A stretch of DNA of 64,000 nucleotides from Pyrococcus yayanosii CH1 (lineage in GTDB: Archaea > Methanobacteriota_B > Thermococci > Thermococcales > Thermococcaceae): positions 992,001 to 1,056,000 of the forward strand of contig NC_015680.1 in the NCBI RefSeq assembly GCF_000215995.1, written 5' to 3'. The notes beneath the pieces were generated by a model. That model had not been told where the DNA came from and did not search any database. It saw nothing but the letters and a program-made list of their open reading frames with translations. This document shows positions 53,933 through 61,259 of the stretch, piece by piece; the stretch's first letter is position 1; each line of letters starts with the position of its first letter. A program made the translations under genes and the position numbers.

Positions 53933-54972
53933 TGAAAATGGACTACGAGGGCTACGTGGCCAGGAAGCTGTTCATCGGCCTTTTCCTTCTTCTTTTCATC
54001 GCTCTGGTTAGCCTGTACTCCCTCTCACACGGTGCATACTCGCTCTCCGTGCGGGAGGTCATCGATGTCATTCTCGGCGGCGGGAGCGAGAGCGCTAGGC
54101 TTGTAATCTGGAACATAAGGTTGCCGAGGATCGTCGCTGGAATCCTCGTCGGCGCTTCCCTGGCCGTGGCTGGAGCCGTCATGCAGGGATTCCTCAGGAA
54201 TCCGCTGGCGACTCCTTTCACGATGGGCGTTTCTCACGGCGCGATGTTTGGAGCATCCTTAGCCATACTCCTCGGGGCAGGCTACGCGGAAAGTTCAGGG
54301 AGGATTTCACTGGACAATCCCTATTCGGTTGTCCTGTTCGCTTTCATAGGAGCGATAAGCGCAACCTCCGTAATTCTGACACTTGCAAGGCTCAGGGGGC
54401 TCAGTCCTGAGGCGATTATTCTCGCAGGAGTGGCAATGAGCTCGCTCTTTGTGGCACTAACCACGCTCATCCAGTATTTCGCTGATGAGCTCCAGCTGGC
54501 GGCGATGGTTTACTGGAGCTTCGGTGACCTCGGGAGGGCCACCTGGAGGGAAGATACGATAATGCTCATCACCTTCCTCCCCGTTTTCGGGTATTTCGTC
54601 GTGAAGCGGTGGGACCTGAATGCCGCGGTCATTGGGGACGACGTTGCAAAGAGCGTGGGCGTTGACGTCGAGAGGGTTCGTCTCGTTTCCACGTTTTTGG
54701 CGGCGCTGATAACTGCGGTTAGTGTTGCCTTCGTGGGTGTCATAGGCTTCGTCGGCCTCATAGCCCCCCACGCAATAAGACTCGTCGCCGGCGGCGATTA
54801 TCGCTTCCTCATTCCCCTATCTGCCCTGACGGGGGCACTTCTCCTGGTAGCGGCGGATACAGTTGCAAGGCTGGCTTTTTCTCCGATGATCCTGCCGGTT
54901 GGAGTCGTCACCTCATTCCTCGGTGCGCCGACCTTCATCTACCTGCTGGTGAAAATGGAGGGGGCAAGATGA
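53932..54972 (+). CDS. FecCD-type ABC transporter permease
   Basis: A 346-residue permease with about ten helices. LPRIVAGILVGASLAVAGAV, NPLATPFTMGVSHGA and FVGLIAPHAIRLVAGGDYRF are FecCD/BtuC family signatures. It pairs with the ATPase encoded immediately downstream (4-base overlap) and the lipoprotein upstream. Confidence 0.94.
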   Translation: MKMDYEGYVARKLFIGLFLLLFIALVSLYSLSHGAYSLSVREVIDVILGGGSESARLVIWNIRLPRIVAGILVGASLAVAGAVMQGFLRNPLATPFTMGVSHGAMFGASLAILLGAGYAESSGRISLDNPYSVVLFAFIGAISATSVILTLARLRGLSPEAIILAGVAMSSLFVALTTLIQYFADELQLAAMVYWSFGDLGRATWREDTIMLITFLPVFGYFVVKRWDLNAAVIGDDVAKSVGVDVERVRLVSTFLAALITAVSVAFVGVIGFVGLIAPHAIRLVAGGDYRFLIPLSALTGALLLVAADTVARLAFSPMILPVGVVTSFLGAPTFIYLLVKMEGAR

Positions 54973-55715
54973 GCGCCGTGAGGGTCAGGAACCTCCACTT
55001 CACGTACAGCGGCTCCGAGGTTCTGAAGGGAATCAACCTTGAGGTTGGTGAGGGCGAGTTCGTGGCCATACTCGGCCCAAACGGGGCTGGAAAAAGCACC
55101 CTCCTCAAGTGCATCGCCGGAATTCTGGACTGTGATGCCGTGGAAATTTTTGGGCGGTCGATACGTGACTACTCCCGGAATGATCTGGCGAAGGTTCTCG
55201 CCTACGTGCCGCAGAGATACGAGCCGGGTTTTATAACCGTTTTTGACACGGTTTTACTCGGCAGGAGGCCCTATATGGGATTAAAACCGTCAAAGAGAGA
55301 CGTTGAGGTGGTAATGGGCGTGCTGAGGAAGATGGGGATACATGGCCTGGCTCTGAAACCCACCAACAGGCTGAGCGGTGGCGAGCTCCAGAAGGTAAGC
55401 ATAGCCCGGGCTCTGGCACAGGAGCCAAGGATACTCCTGATGGACGAGCCAACCAACAACCTTGACATAAAGAGCCAGCTGGAGGTAATGGAGATCGCCA
55501 GGGACTTTGCCGCCGGGGGAGGGACTTCAATAGTTGTCATGCACGACGTCAACCTGGCCCTGCGCTTCGCTGAGCGCTTTGTCTTCATGAAAAACGGAAA
55601 GATTGTGGCCGACGGTGGAAGGGAAATACTGGAACCGGGCCTTTTTGAGGAGGTCTACGGTGTGAGAGTGGAGATAGAAGAGGTAAGGGGAGTCCCCGTC
55701 GTGATTCCCCTTTAG
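54969..55715 (+). CDS. ABC transporter ATP-binding protein (FecE/BtuD-type)
   Basis: A 248-residue ATPase with Walker A LGPNGAGKSTLLKC, signature LSGGELQKVSIARAL, Walker B ILLMDEPTNNLDI and the switch histidine in VVMHDVNLALRFA. It powers the FecCD-type permease. It is the last gene of a four-gene operon and ends about 30 bases from the end of the convergent MinD-type genes. Confidence 0.95.
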   Translation: MSAVRVRNLHFTYSGSEVLKGINLEVGEGEFVAILGPNGAGKSTLLKCIAGILDCDAVEIFGRSIRDYSRNDLAKVLAYVPQRYEPGFITVFDTVLLGRRPYMGLKPSKRDVEVVMGVLRKMGIHGLALKPTNRLSGGELQKVSIARALAQEPRILLMDEPTNNLDIKSQLEVMEIARDFAAGGGTSIVVMHDVNLALRFAERFVFMKNGKIVADGGREILEPGLFEEVYGVRVEIEEVRGVPVVIPL

Positions 55716-55744
55716 TCCGGCGTGAGCAGTGAGGTTTCGTTCAA

Positions 55745-56632
55745 TTACTTTAAAATCTCCCCCATTATGACCTCCGCTATCTCCCTTATTGCCCTTGAGG
55801 CCGGCGCTTCCGGAAACGCTTCGACTACAGGCTTAAGCATTGCCATGCTCTTCGGTATTGCCCTGTCGTAGGGTATCTCGCCGAGTATCGGGATGCCTTC
55901 GCCCTCGGCCCACTCCCTGAGGGCCCTAAAGCCAGGGTTTATGTCGGCCTTGTTGATTATCAGGTAAGCTGGTTGTCTGAAGTGCTGAACGACCTTGTAA
56001 ACCCTCCGGACGTCGCTGATTGAAGCAGGCGTCGGCTCCGCTATGAGGATGGCAACATCGGCACCCCCAAGGCTCGCTATGACCTGACAACCTATCCCGG
56101 CGGCAGAGTCAACTATCATATGCTCAAGGTCGAGCTTCTTCATGAGCTGCTTGGCCCACTCCTTTTCTTCTGTCACCAGCTTCCCGCTCTCTGGTCTTCC
56201 TACGTCTAACTGGGCCGAGATTATAGGGAAGCCGTACTTGGTGGTCGCCCTCCTTATCACGCCGGAGCGGACCTCTTCGAGGGTTACCGTACCCGGCACG
56301 GGGCACACGAGCCCGCAAACGTTGCAACCCTCGCACGTCAGCTGGTTGACAACGTAGTCGCCGTCAACCAGTTTGATGCTATCATGGGGGCACTTCTCAT
56401 GGCAGATGCCACATCTGATGCAGGTCTCTGGGTTTATCCTGGCGACCTTGGCACCCACGTGTTCTCTCTCCTCCTCCCACTCCGTTACGCCCAGCAACAG
56501 GCCGAGGTTCGGGGCCTCAGCGTCCGCATCAACGGCTATGAGCCTGTACTCATCCTTCAAGAAGTAGAGCAGGGAGGCCGTCACGGTGCTCTTTCCGACG
56601 CCACCCTTACCGCTTGCTATTGCTATCTGCAT
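55745..56632 (-). CDS. MinD/Mrp-type ATPase with inserted two-[4Fe-4S] ferredoxin domain (1)
   Basis: A 295-residue ParA/MinD-family ATPase. The deviant Walker A is ASGKGGVGKSTVTASLL, and VDADAEAPNLGLLLG follows. A ferredoxin-like insert at about residues 70-115 has CIRCGICHEKCPHD and CEGCNVCGLVCP for two [4Fe-4S] clusters. Switch-type motifs VDSAAGIGCQVI and EPTPASISDVRR complete the fold. The relatives I recall act in Fe-S or cofactor handling and redox protein partners. It begins one base after the stop of the paralogous gene upstream. Confidence 0.9.
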   Translation of the reverse strand: MQIAIASGKGGVGKSTVTASLLYFLKDEYRLIAVDADAEAPNLGLLLGVTEWEEEREHVGAKVARINPETCIRCGICHEKCPHDSIKLVDGDYVVNQLTCEGCNVCGLVCPVPGTVTLEEVRSGVIRRATTKYGFPIISAQLDVGRPESGKLVTEEKEWAKQLMKKLDLEHMIVDSAAGIGCQVIASLGGADVAILIAEPTPASISDVRRVYKVVQHFRQPAYLIINKADINPGFRALREWAEGEGIPILGEIPYDRAIPKSMAMLKPVVEAFPEAPASRAIREIAEVIMGEILK

Positions 56633-57502
56633 TCAGATCACCTCCTTCAGGAACTCGGCCACCCTGTCGGCCAGCCCCTTGAAAATCTCGGCTTCAGGAC
56701 CATCCTTCAAGACTATCGGTCTGCCGGCGACGTAGCTCCTGACTATGGCCTCGCTGTAGGGTATCTCTGCAACGATTTCGGCCCCATATTTGGTGGCCAG
56801 CTTCTCGACCTCCTTCACGTCCCCAAGGTCTGCCCTGTTCACAACGATCCATGTGGGAATACTCATAAGCCTCCCGAGCTCCAGGATGAGCTCCAAGTCG
56901 TGAAGACCGAGGGGAGTGGGCTCCGTGACGGCTATTAGGAGCTTCGAATCTTCGATGGCCTTGGAGACCGTGTTTCCAGTCCCAGCAGCGGTGTCCACGA
57001 GGATGAGATCCTTGTTAAGGGCTTGAGCTCTCTTCTTTGCGACGACAACAAGAGGCATTGAACGCTCCTCACCCTCTAGGAGCTTCCCCGTGACGAGCGG
57101 GAAGCCATAGGGTGTCTCCGTAACGTAGGTATGGCCAACGAGCCTGCTACCCTCCAGTATAGCTCCTGGAACCGGGCAGACTATCTCGCAGGCCCTGCAC
57201 CCGGAGCAGAGGGTCGGCATGAGGAAGGGCGTGCCATCCTTGAGAGTTATAATCGCATGTTCCTCGCAGACCTCGGCACACTTCCTACACCGGGTGCACT
57301 TCGAGTAGTCGAACTTTGGCATAAACTGGGTAACCGGCTCCTCGTTGGCCAGCTCAACGCCAAGCAGTAAGTGGTCGTTCGGGGCCTCCACGTCAAGGTC
57401 TGCAAGTGCAATCTCGATTCGATTGGCTAGAGCAACCGCAAGGTTAACGGCAATCGTTGACTTTCCGGTTCCGCCCTTTCCACCGCTGACCGCGATCTGC
57501 AC
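56633..57502 (-). CDS. MinD/Mrp-type ATPase with inserted two-[4Fe-4S] ferredoxin domain (2)
   Basis: A 289-residue paralogue of the downstream gene. Walker A is VSGGKGGTGKSTIAVNLAVAL, and DLDVEAPNDHLLLG follows. The insert carries CTRCRKCAEVCEEHA and CSGCRACEIVCPVP. VDTAAGTGNTVSKAI and EPTPLGLHDLELI are the switch regions. The GTG at 57502 is preferred: the frame before it crosses a TATA box and a DtxR-like box. The two proteins probably form a heterodimer. The promoter carries both candidate operators described at 57518 and 57548. Confidence 0.9.
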   Translation of the reverse strand: MQIAVSGGKGGTGKSTIAVNLAVALANRIEIALADLDVEAPNDHLLLGVELANEEPVTQFMPKFDYSKCTRCRKCAEVCEEHAIITLKDGTPFLMPTLCSGCRACEIVCPVPGAILEGSRLVGHTYVTETPYGFPLVTGKLLEGEERSMPLVVVAKKRAQALNKDLILVDTAAGTGNTVSKAIEDSKLLIAVTEPTPLGLHDLELILELGRLMSIPTWIVVNRADLGDVKEVEKLATKYGAEIVAEIPYSEAIVRSYVAGRPIVLKDGPEAEIFKGLADRVAEFLKEVI

Positions 57503-57517
57503 CCCACCACCCCCAGA

Positions 57518-57533
57518 GTTAGGGCAACCTAAT
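57518..57533 (-). promoter_or_regulatory. DtxR-like box 1 in the MinD-pair promoter
   Basis: On the minus strand ATTAGGTTGCCCTAAC resembles the DtxR/IdeR-type box TTAGGTTAGCCTAA. It lies directly downstream of the TATA sequence TTTTTAA (57544-57538), where a repressor would cover the transcript start. The same pattern recurs 110 bases away. Confidence 0.55.
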
Positions 57534-57547
57534 AGCTTAAAAATTTT

Positions 57548-57559
57548 GTGCATATGCTA
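57548..57559 (-). promoter_or_regulatory. Palindrome GCATATGC upstream of the MinD-pair TATA box
   Basis: The plus strand reads GTGCATATGCTA, 10 of 12 bases of the perfect palindrome GTGCATATGCAC found in two other promoter regions of this window. On the minus strand, GCATATGCACAAAATTTTTAA shows it abutting the BRE/TATA. Confidence 0.65.
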
Positions 57560-57626
57560 AATTCTGCTTAGGAGCCTCCTCATGTAAAAAAAGGCCACTT
57601 TCAGGCACCTCATCGTGGTCACCAAT

Positions 57627-57642
57627 GTTAAGCGAACCTAAC
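57627..57642. promoter_or_regulatory. DtxR-like box 2
   Basis: The minus strand reads GTTAGGTTCGCTTAAC, which matches box 1 at 13 of 16 positions. It abuts a TATA-like sequence (AAAATATAAGC, 57643-57653) that is usable in both directions. On the plus strand it precedes the remnant of an ABC ATPase gene; on the minus strand it precedes an 18-codon ORF (57613-57557) that begins after GGTGA. Confidence 0.5.
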
Positions 57643-57718
57643 AAAATATAAGCATTCGGGGGGACGTTGAAGCCAGCCATTTAAAAGATAATAGCCCTTG
57701 GGAGTTTTCAATAGCCAG

Positions 57719-57935
57719 TTGTCGATGAGCAACTTTTCCTCGACTTCAAAATCAGTCCCTTCGTTTTCTCGTTCAGGAGGAGCACCAAAAAAGCCTGATC
57801 TTATTCCATGACCCCAACTTAGCCCTCCTTTTCTGCAACGAGGTCTTCCTTACGGAGGATGGAAGGATACTTGGCCACAGAAAGGCTAAAGAGGTCATTA
57901 ACAAGGTCAAGTTAGTTGATAGGCAAGCTCCATAG
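57719..57935 (+). pseudogene. Remnant of an iron-type ABC transporter ATPase
   Basis: The stretch ending at the TAG at 57933-57935 reads EEHQKSLILFHDPNLALLFC then NEVFLTEDGRILGHRKAKEV, the C-terminal switch-histidine and end region of a FecE-type ATPase (compare VVMHDVNLALRFAERFVFM in the intact gene at 54969). Just before it, a different frame reads DEQLFLDFK, resembling a Walker B/D-loop (DEPTxxLDxK); joining them with one frameshift gives LDFKNQSLRFLV. The Walker A, the signature motif and the N-terminal two thirds are absent. It is a decayed gene. Confidence 0.75.
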
Positions 57936-57948
57936 GGCGCGTTAGGTG

Positions 57949-58770
57949 ATGAACTTGAGGATAGCGACCGTTGGCGGGATGGCCTTCGAGGTTCCTAAGG
58001 GAGCATGGTGGAGCTTCTACAACAGCCCCTACCCCGCCCATAGGCTCGGAACGGCCATTGACGTTTACTTTCCCGACAGAGCGCTCTTTCCCCTCGAAGA
58101 GGGCATCGTTAAGGTAATCAGGAAGGTTACAACTCCAGCCTACGTGCCAATAAGGGAGGACTACGTCATAGTTTTCCAGGTAGGTGAATTTTGTCTCAAA
58201 GTTCTTCACGTTAAGCCTTCCATTAAAGTCGGGGAGCGGGTTTCCCTAGGGGAGGAGATTGGAGATATGATAATTTCCGGCTTCTACATGCCCTGGAGCG
58301 ACAAGCACGCCCACTTCGAGCTCCGGCCCTGTGAGGACCCCTACCGGGCAAGGGGAGCCTTCCCTATTCGACCAAAGGTTTTGAGGCTCGTCCCGACGGC
58401 TAAGGATAGGGAGTTCGAGGTCGTCGAATGTCCCGAGAACTATTGCTGGGTTGTCCCCAGAAGGCGGGGAAGAAGGAGCCTGACGCCGCTCACCTCCGAA
58501 GGCGTTCCAATCGAGGGTGGCCTGCCGCACTACCACTACGGAGCGGCCTTCGAGCATATGGGAGAGGTCAGACTCTTCGACGTCATCTTACCTACCTGCC
58601 AGATTTCATCTGGAGTTTCAATCTTTGACGCGGCCTTTACAATCACCGCGAACGGAAAGCGGGTGGGAATCGGGATATACTGCAATCAGGAGCGGATAAA
58701 GCTCGTAGGAGGAAGTTTTGAGGAGGGAGACGTGATTACGCTCACCGCATCCCCAAGACGGAACGTTTAA
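57949..58770 (+). CDS. M23-like metallopeptidase-fold protein
   Basis: A 273-residue protein. The first half has LytM/M23 landmarks: HRLGTAIDVYF (HxxxxxxD), VLHVKPSIKVGERVSLGEEI, and KHAHFELRP (HxH), which together make a metal site. The second half is beta-rich and unknown to me. No signal peptide is visible, which is unusual for a wall hydrolase. Thermococcales lack peptidoglycan, so the substrate is open. The ATG follows GGTG, and the gene starts 13 bases after the ABC remnant, so it may once have belonged to the same operon. Confidence 0.72.
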   Translation: MNLRIATVGGMAFEVPKGAWWSFYNSPYPAHRLGTAIDVYFPDRALFPLEEGIVKVIRKVTTPAYVPIREDYVIVFQVGEFCLKVLHVKPSIKVGERVSLGEEIGDMIISGFYMPWSDKHAHFELRPCEDPYRARGAFPIRPKVLRLVPTAKDREFEVVECPENYCWVVPRRRGRRSLTPLTSEGVPIEGGLPHYHYGAAFEHMGEVRLFDVILPTCQISSGVSIFDAAFTITANGKRVGIGIYCNQERIKLVGGSFEEGDVITLTASPRRNV

Positions 58771-58786
58771 AGGCTTAGAACTTAAC

Positions 58787-59521
58787 ATTGAAGGGTTAAA
58801 GAGGTTCAAGAAGGAAGCTCTTAATATAATAGATGAGGACTTCAAGCTTCTGGACTTCTCTTTCGGGTTGCCCTACACCTACGTCCTTATTGAAGGAAAA
58901 CACGGCAAGGCCCTGGGTGTTGCTATGACCCTCCCCGAGGAGATTCAGGGGTATGAGAACTCGATTGAAGAACCCTCCATTGAAGCATTCATAGAGAAGG
59001 CCGACAGCTTGAACGTAATCGAGAGGACGCTCGGTTTAGCGGCGATAAACGCGGTGTCCCAGTACTACATAGACCTAAGCGAGGCGGAATGGGTGGATGC
59101 GGTAAATATCCTCGATGATGGCATAGGGAAGGTTGCTGTAATAGGCAACATGGCCCCGATAGTAAAGGCCCTTCGCGAGAAAGGCTATGATGTCTATGTC
59201 TTCGAGCGGAACCCCAAGCTCTGGGACAGGAAAACGCTCAGCGACGCCCTCGAATACTGGCTCCTGCCCGAAGTCGATGCCGTAATAGCGAGTGCCACCT
59301 GCATAGTAAATGGCACCCTCGACATGATACTCGACAGGGCGAAGAACGCGGGGGTAATACTCCTGACCGGCCCAACTGGGCAGGTTCTGCCAGAGTTTCT
59401 CAGAGGGACGGGCGTAACGCACGTGGCCGCGATGAAGGTTGTGGATATCGATAGGGCAATAGAAAAGCTGAAGCTTGGTTGCTTCAGGGGTTCTCAAAAG
59501 AGAGCAGGAAGTACACAATAA
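58787..59521 (+). CDS. DUF364/DUF4213 putative heavy-metal chelation protein
   Basis: About 244 residues if started at an ATT codon (58787). The N-terminal DUF4213 part is EALNIIDEDFKLLDFSFG then LPYTYVLIEGKHGKALGVAM, and the DUF364 part includes DDGIGKVAVIGNMAPIVKAL and LLTGPTGQVLPEFLRG. The conserved helix starts before the first canonical start in frame (TTG at 58868), and no ATG, GTG or TTG lies between the preceding in-frame stop (58733) and 58868. So the gene either uses a rare ATT start or has lost its start. TATA (GTTTAAAGG) lies at about 58765-58773. The family is often linked to metal transporters. Confidence 0.72.
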   Translation: MEGLKRFKKEALNIIDEDFKLLDFSFGLPYTYVLIEGKHGKALGVAMTLPEEIQGYENSIEEPSIEAFIEKADSLNVIERTLGLAAINAVSQYYIDLSEAEWVDAVNILDDGIGKVAVIGNMAPIVKALREKGYDVYVFERNPKLWDRKTLSDALEYWLLPEVDAVIASATCIVNGTLDMILDRAKNAGVILLTGPTGQVLPEFLRGTGVTHVAAMKVVDIDRAIEKLKLGCFRGSQKRAGSTQ

Positions 59522-59536
59522 GAATAGAGTGAACGA

Positions 59537-59764
59537 TCAGAAAACCTTTCGGAAGTAGCTCTTCAAGGCCCCCCAGTTGAGAGCTATATGAACCACTGAG
59601 AGACCAAAGAACGCAAAGCCCGCGTACATGTGAATGGTATCCATCAGCGAAACTGGGAGGCTGGGAAAGAGGGGGCCCAGCAGCAGCACCGTCCCGCTTA
59701 TTCCTGTGATTAGCCAGAGGAAAAACAGCACTATTGAAACCCACATCCTCAGCCTTATTCCCAT
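59537..59764 (-). CDS. Small DUF4405-like membrane protein
   Basis: A 75-residue protein with two clear helices (VSIVLFFLWLITGISGTVLL and YAGFAFFGLSVVHIALNW) and conserved histidines (TIHMYAG, SVVHIALN), similar to DUF4405/cytochrome b561-like heme-anchor domains. Heme binding is possible but not shown. It starts 4 bases after the stop of the exported-protein gene upstream, so the two are probably co-expressed. Confidence 0.65.
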   Translation of the reverse strand: MGIRLRMWVSIVLFFLWLITGISGTVLLLGPLFPSLPVSLMDTIHMYAGFAFFGLSVVHIALNWGALKSYFRKVF

Positions 59765-59768
59765 GCTA

Positions 59769-60551
59769 TCACCCCTTGGTAAAAATTTCCCCGTTTATCA
59801 CGATTTCTACCGCCTTCCACTCACCATCTTCATAGACTGCCCTAACCTTGACCTTCTCCCCAACTTTTATTAGGGAGAGCATTTCTCTCCAAGTGTACTC
59901 TTCGCCATTCGGTCCGATCCACTTGCCCCTGACAGCGAATGTAGTGCCATCGATTACGAAGTAGCGACCATCAACGTTCACCTCTTGGACAACTCCTTCC
60001 ACGATCTTCTCAGTGGTGTTAAGCTCTGGAAGTTGAGTCTGGGCTGAGGCATTGCTGAGGACCTCGTTGGTTGGTGTTCCGACGTAGAACTTTATCGTCA
60101 CTCTCTCTTCTGATCCGTAAGGACACTCAGAGCCGTATTTAAAGACAACGTCGAGGGTACCATTTCCAAGAACTTTCACAACGTATTGCTTAAAAGCCGT
60201 GTACGGATCTTTGAGCTCCGTCTCGGTTTCGTCAATAACTTCAACGTTTTTGGGGTTTTCGGTCAGTATCTGCCAGTCGGAGCAAGGACAGGGCTGAGCA
60301 TGTTTAAATTTCACGGTGACGTTGAGCGTTACCTCGATTCCCGTCTTTGGAACATAGACCTCGGCCGGAACCACACAGAGCAAATCCGAGCCCTCGTGGG
60401 AAATTGCTGAGCCTACGTAATAGACACCGGCGTTCGAAACAACCGTTACCGTAACTGATGTCTCTGACACGTTCTCCAAAAACTTAACCGCAAAAGGCAT
60501 TGAAGTTATGATAGCACAGAGTATTAAGGCGAGAATCAACCCCCGCTGCAT
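59769..60551 (-). CDS. Exported protein of unknown function
   Basis: A 260-residue protein with an N-terminal signal or anchor (MQRGLILALILCAIITSMPF), a beta-rich domain with cysteine motifs (PCPCSDW, ECPYGSEE), and a C-terminal OB-like domain (VNVDGRYFVIDGTTFAVRGK, then VGEKVKVRAVYEDGEWKAVE). It seems exported and Asn/Thr-rich stretches may be glycosylated. I do not recognise the family. It is divergent from the first NifX-like gene and followed by the DUF4405-like gene. Confidence 0.65.
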   Translation of the reverse strand: MQRGLILALILCAIITSMPFAVKFLENVSETSVTVTVVSNAGVYYVGSAISHEGSDLLCVVPAEVYVPKTGIEVTLNVTVKFKHAQPCPCSDWQILTENPKNVEVIDETETELKDPYTAFKQYVVKVLGNGTLDVVFKYGSECPYGSEERVTIKFYVGTPTNEVLSNASAQTQLPELNTTEKIVEGVVQEVNVDGRYFVIDGTTFAVRGKWIGPNGEEYTWREMLSLIKVGEKVKVRAVYEDGEWKAVEIVINGEIFTKG

Positions 60552-60657
60552 TTTTATCCGCTCCCTCCAAATTCATAGTTTCGTAATACCACTATTATTA
60601 AATCATTTCGATTGATTCTCCTCGCCTAACCTCAGCTGAGTAATGTTGGTCGAAAAG

Positions 60658-60695
60658 TTTATATTTATGTGCATATGCACAAAATAATGGAGGTG
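60658..60695 (+). promoter_or_regulatory. Promoter of the first NifX-like gene with palindrome GTGCATATGCAC
   Basis: TATA (TTTATATT, 60658-60665) is followed at 3 bases by the perfect 12-bp palindrome GTGCATATGCAC (60669-60680) and by the ribosome binding site GGAGGTGG (60688-60695). The palindrome sits between TATA and the expected transcript start, a repressor-like position for this gene. Confidence 0.7.
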
Positions 60696-60700
60696 GTAAG

Positions 60701-61228
60701 ATGGTTAGGGTTGCCGTACCAACCAATGGTAGAGGTCTCGAGGGCACCGTGGCACCCGTCTTCGCGAGAGCACCGGCCTTCCTCATAGCGGACGTTGACG
60801 AGAAAGGCAACATAACGAACACCAAGGTTATCCAGAATCCAGCCACGACTGCAGCCGGCGGAGCCGGGCCAATGGCTGTGCAAATGCTCATAAATGAGGG
60901 GGTTGACATCATCGTCGCACCACAGGTCGGCCCAAGCTCCCTTGGCGCTATCCAGGCAGCTGGCATAAGGCTCTATCAGGTGTCCCCAGGAACGCCCGTC
61001 GAGGAGGCGATTAAGATGGCGATCAGTGGAAAGGCCACCCAGCCCCCGGCCCCGGCATATGGCCCGATTTATCCATCGTATCCAGCCTACTATGGCCCAG
61101 CTTCTGGTTGGGGCTGGGGCCGCGGACGGGGCAGAGGAGGTAGGGGCTGGGGCGCCCGTCTAGGGTACTGCCCCCGAACTGGCATGCCAAACAGGAGAAC
61201 CCCCCACCGGCTCTACGGCTGGTGGTGA
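60701..61228 (+). CDS. NifX/dinitrogenase cofactor-type protein with Gly/Arg/Trp-rich tail
   Basis: A 175-residue protein. Residues 1-110 are a NifX/NifB-C-type domain (VRVAVPTNGRGLEGTVAPVF, AGGAGPMAVQMLINEGVDII, GPSSLGAIQAAGIRLYQV). The tail from about 120 is low-complexity, with Pro/Tyr then WGWGRGRGRGGRGWG. Such domains bind Fe-S or Fe-Mo precursors; no nitrogenase is present, so general cofactor handling is likelier. A small membrane protein gene follows 31 bases downstream. Its promoter carries the palindrome shared with the MinD pair. Confidence 0.85.
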   Translation: MVRVAVPTNGRGLEGTVAPVFARAPAFLIADVDEKGNITNTKVIQNPATTAAGGAGPMAVQMLINEGVDIIVAPQVGPSSLGAIQAAGIRLYQVSPGTPVEEAIKMAISGKATQPPAPAYGPIYPSYPAYYGPASGWGWGRGRGRGGRGWGARLGYCPRTGMPNRRTPHRLYGWW

Positions 61229-61259
61229 GGTTTTTCCTTAATTTTTGGAGGAGTGAGCA

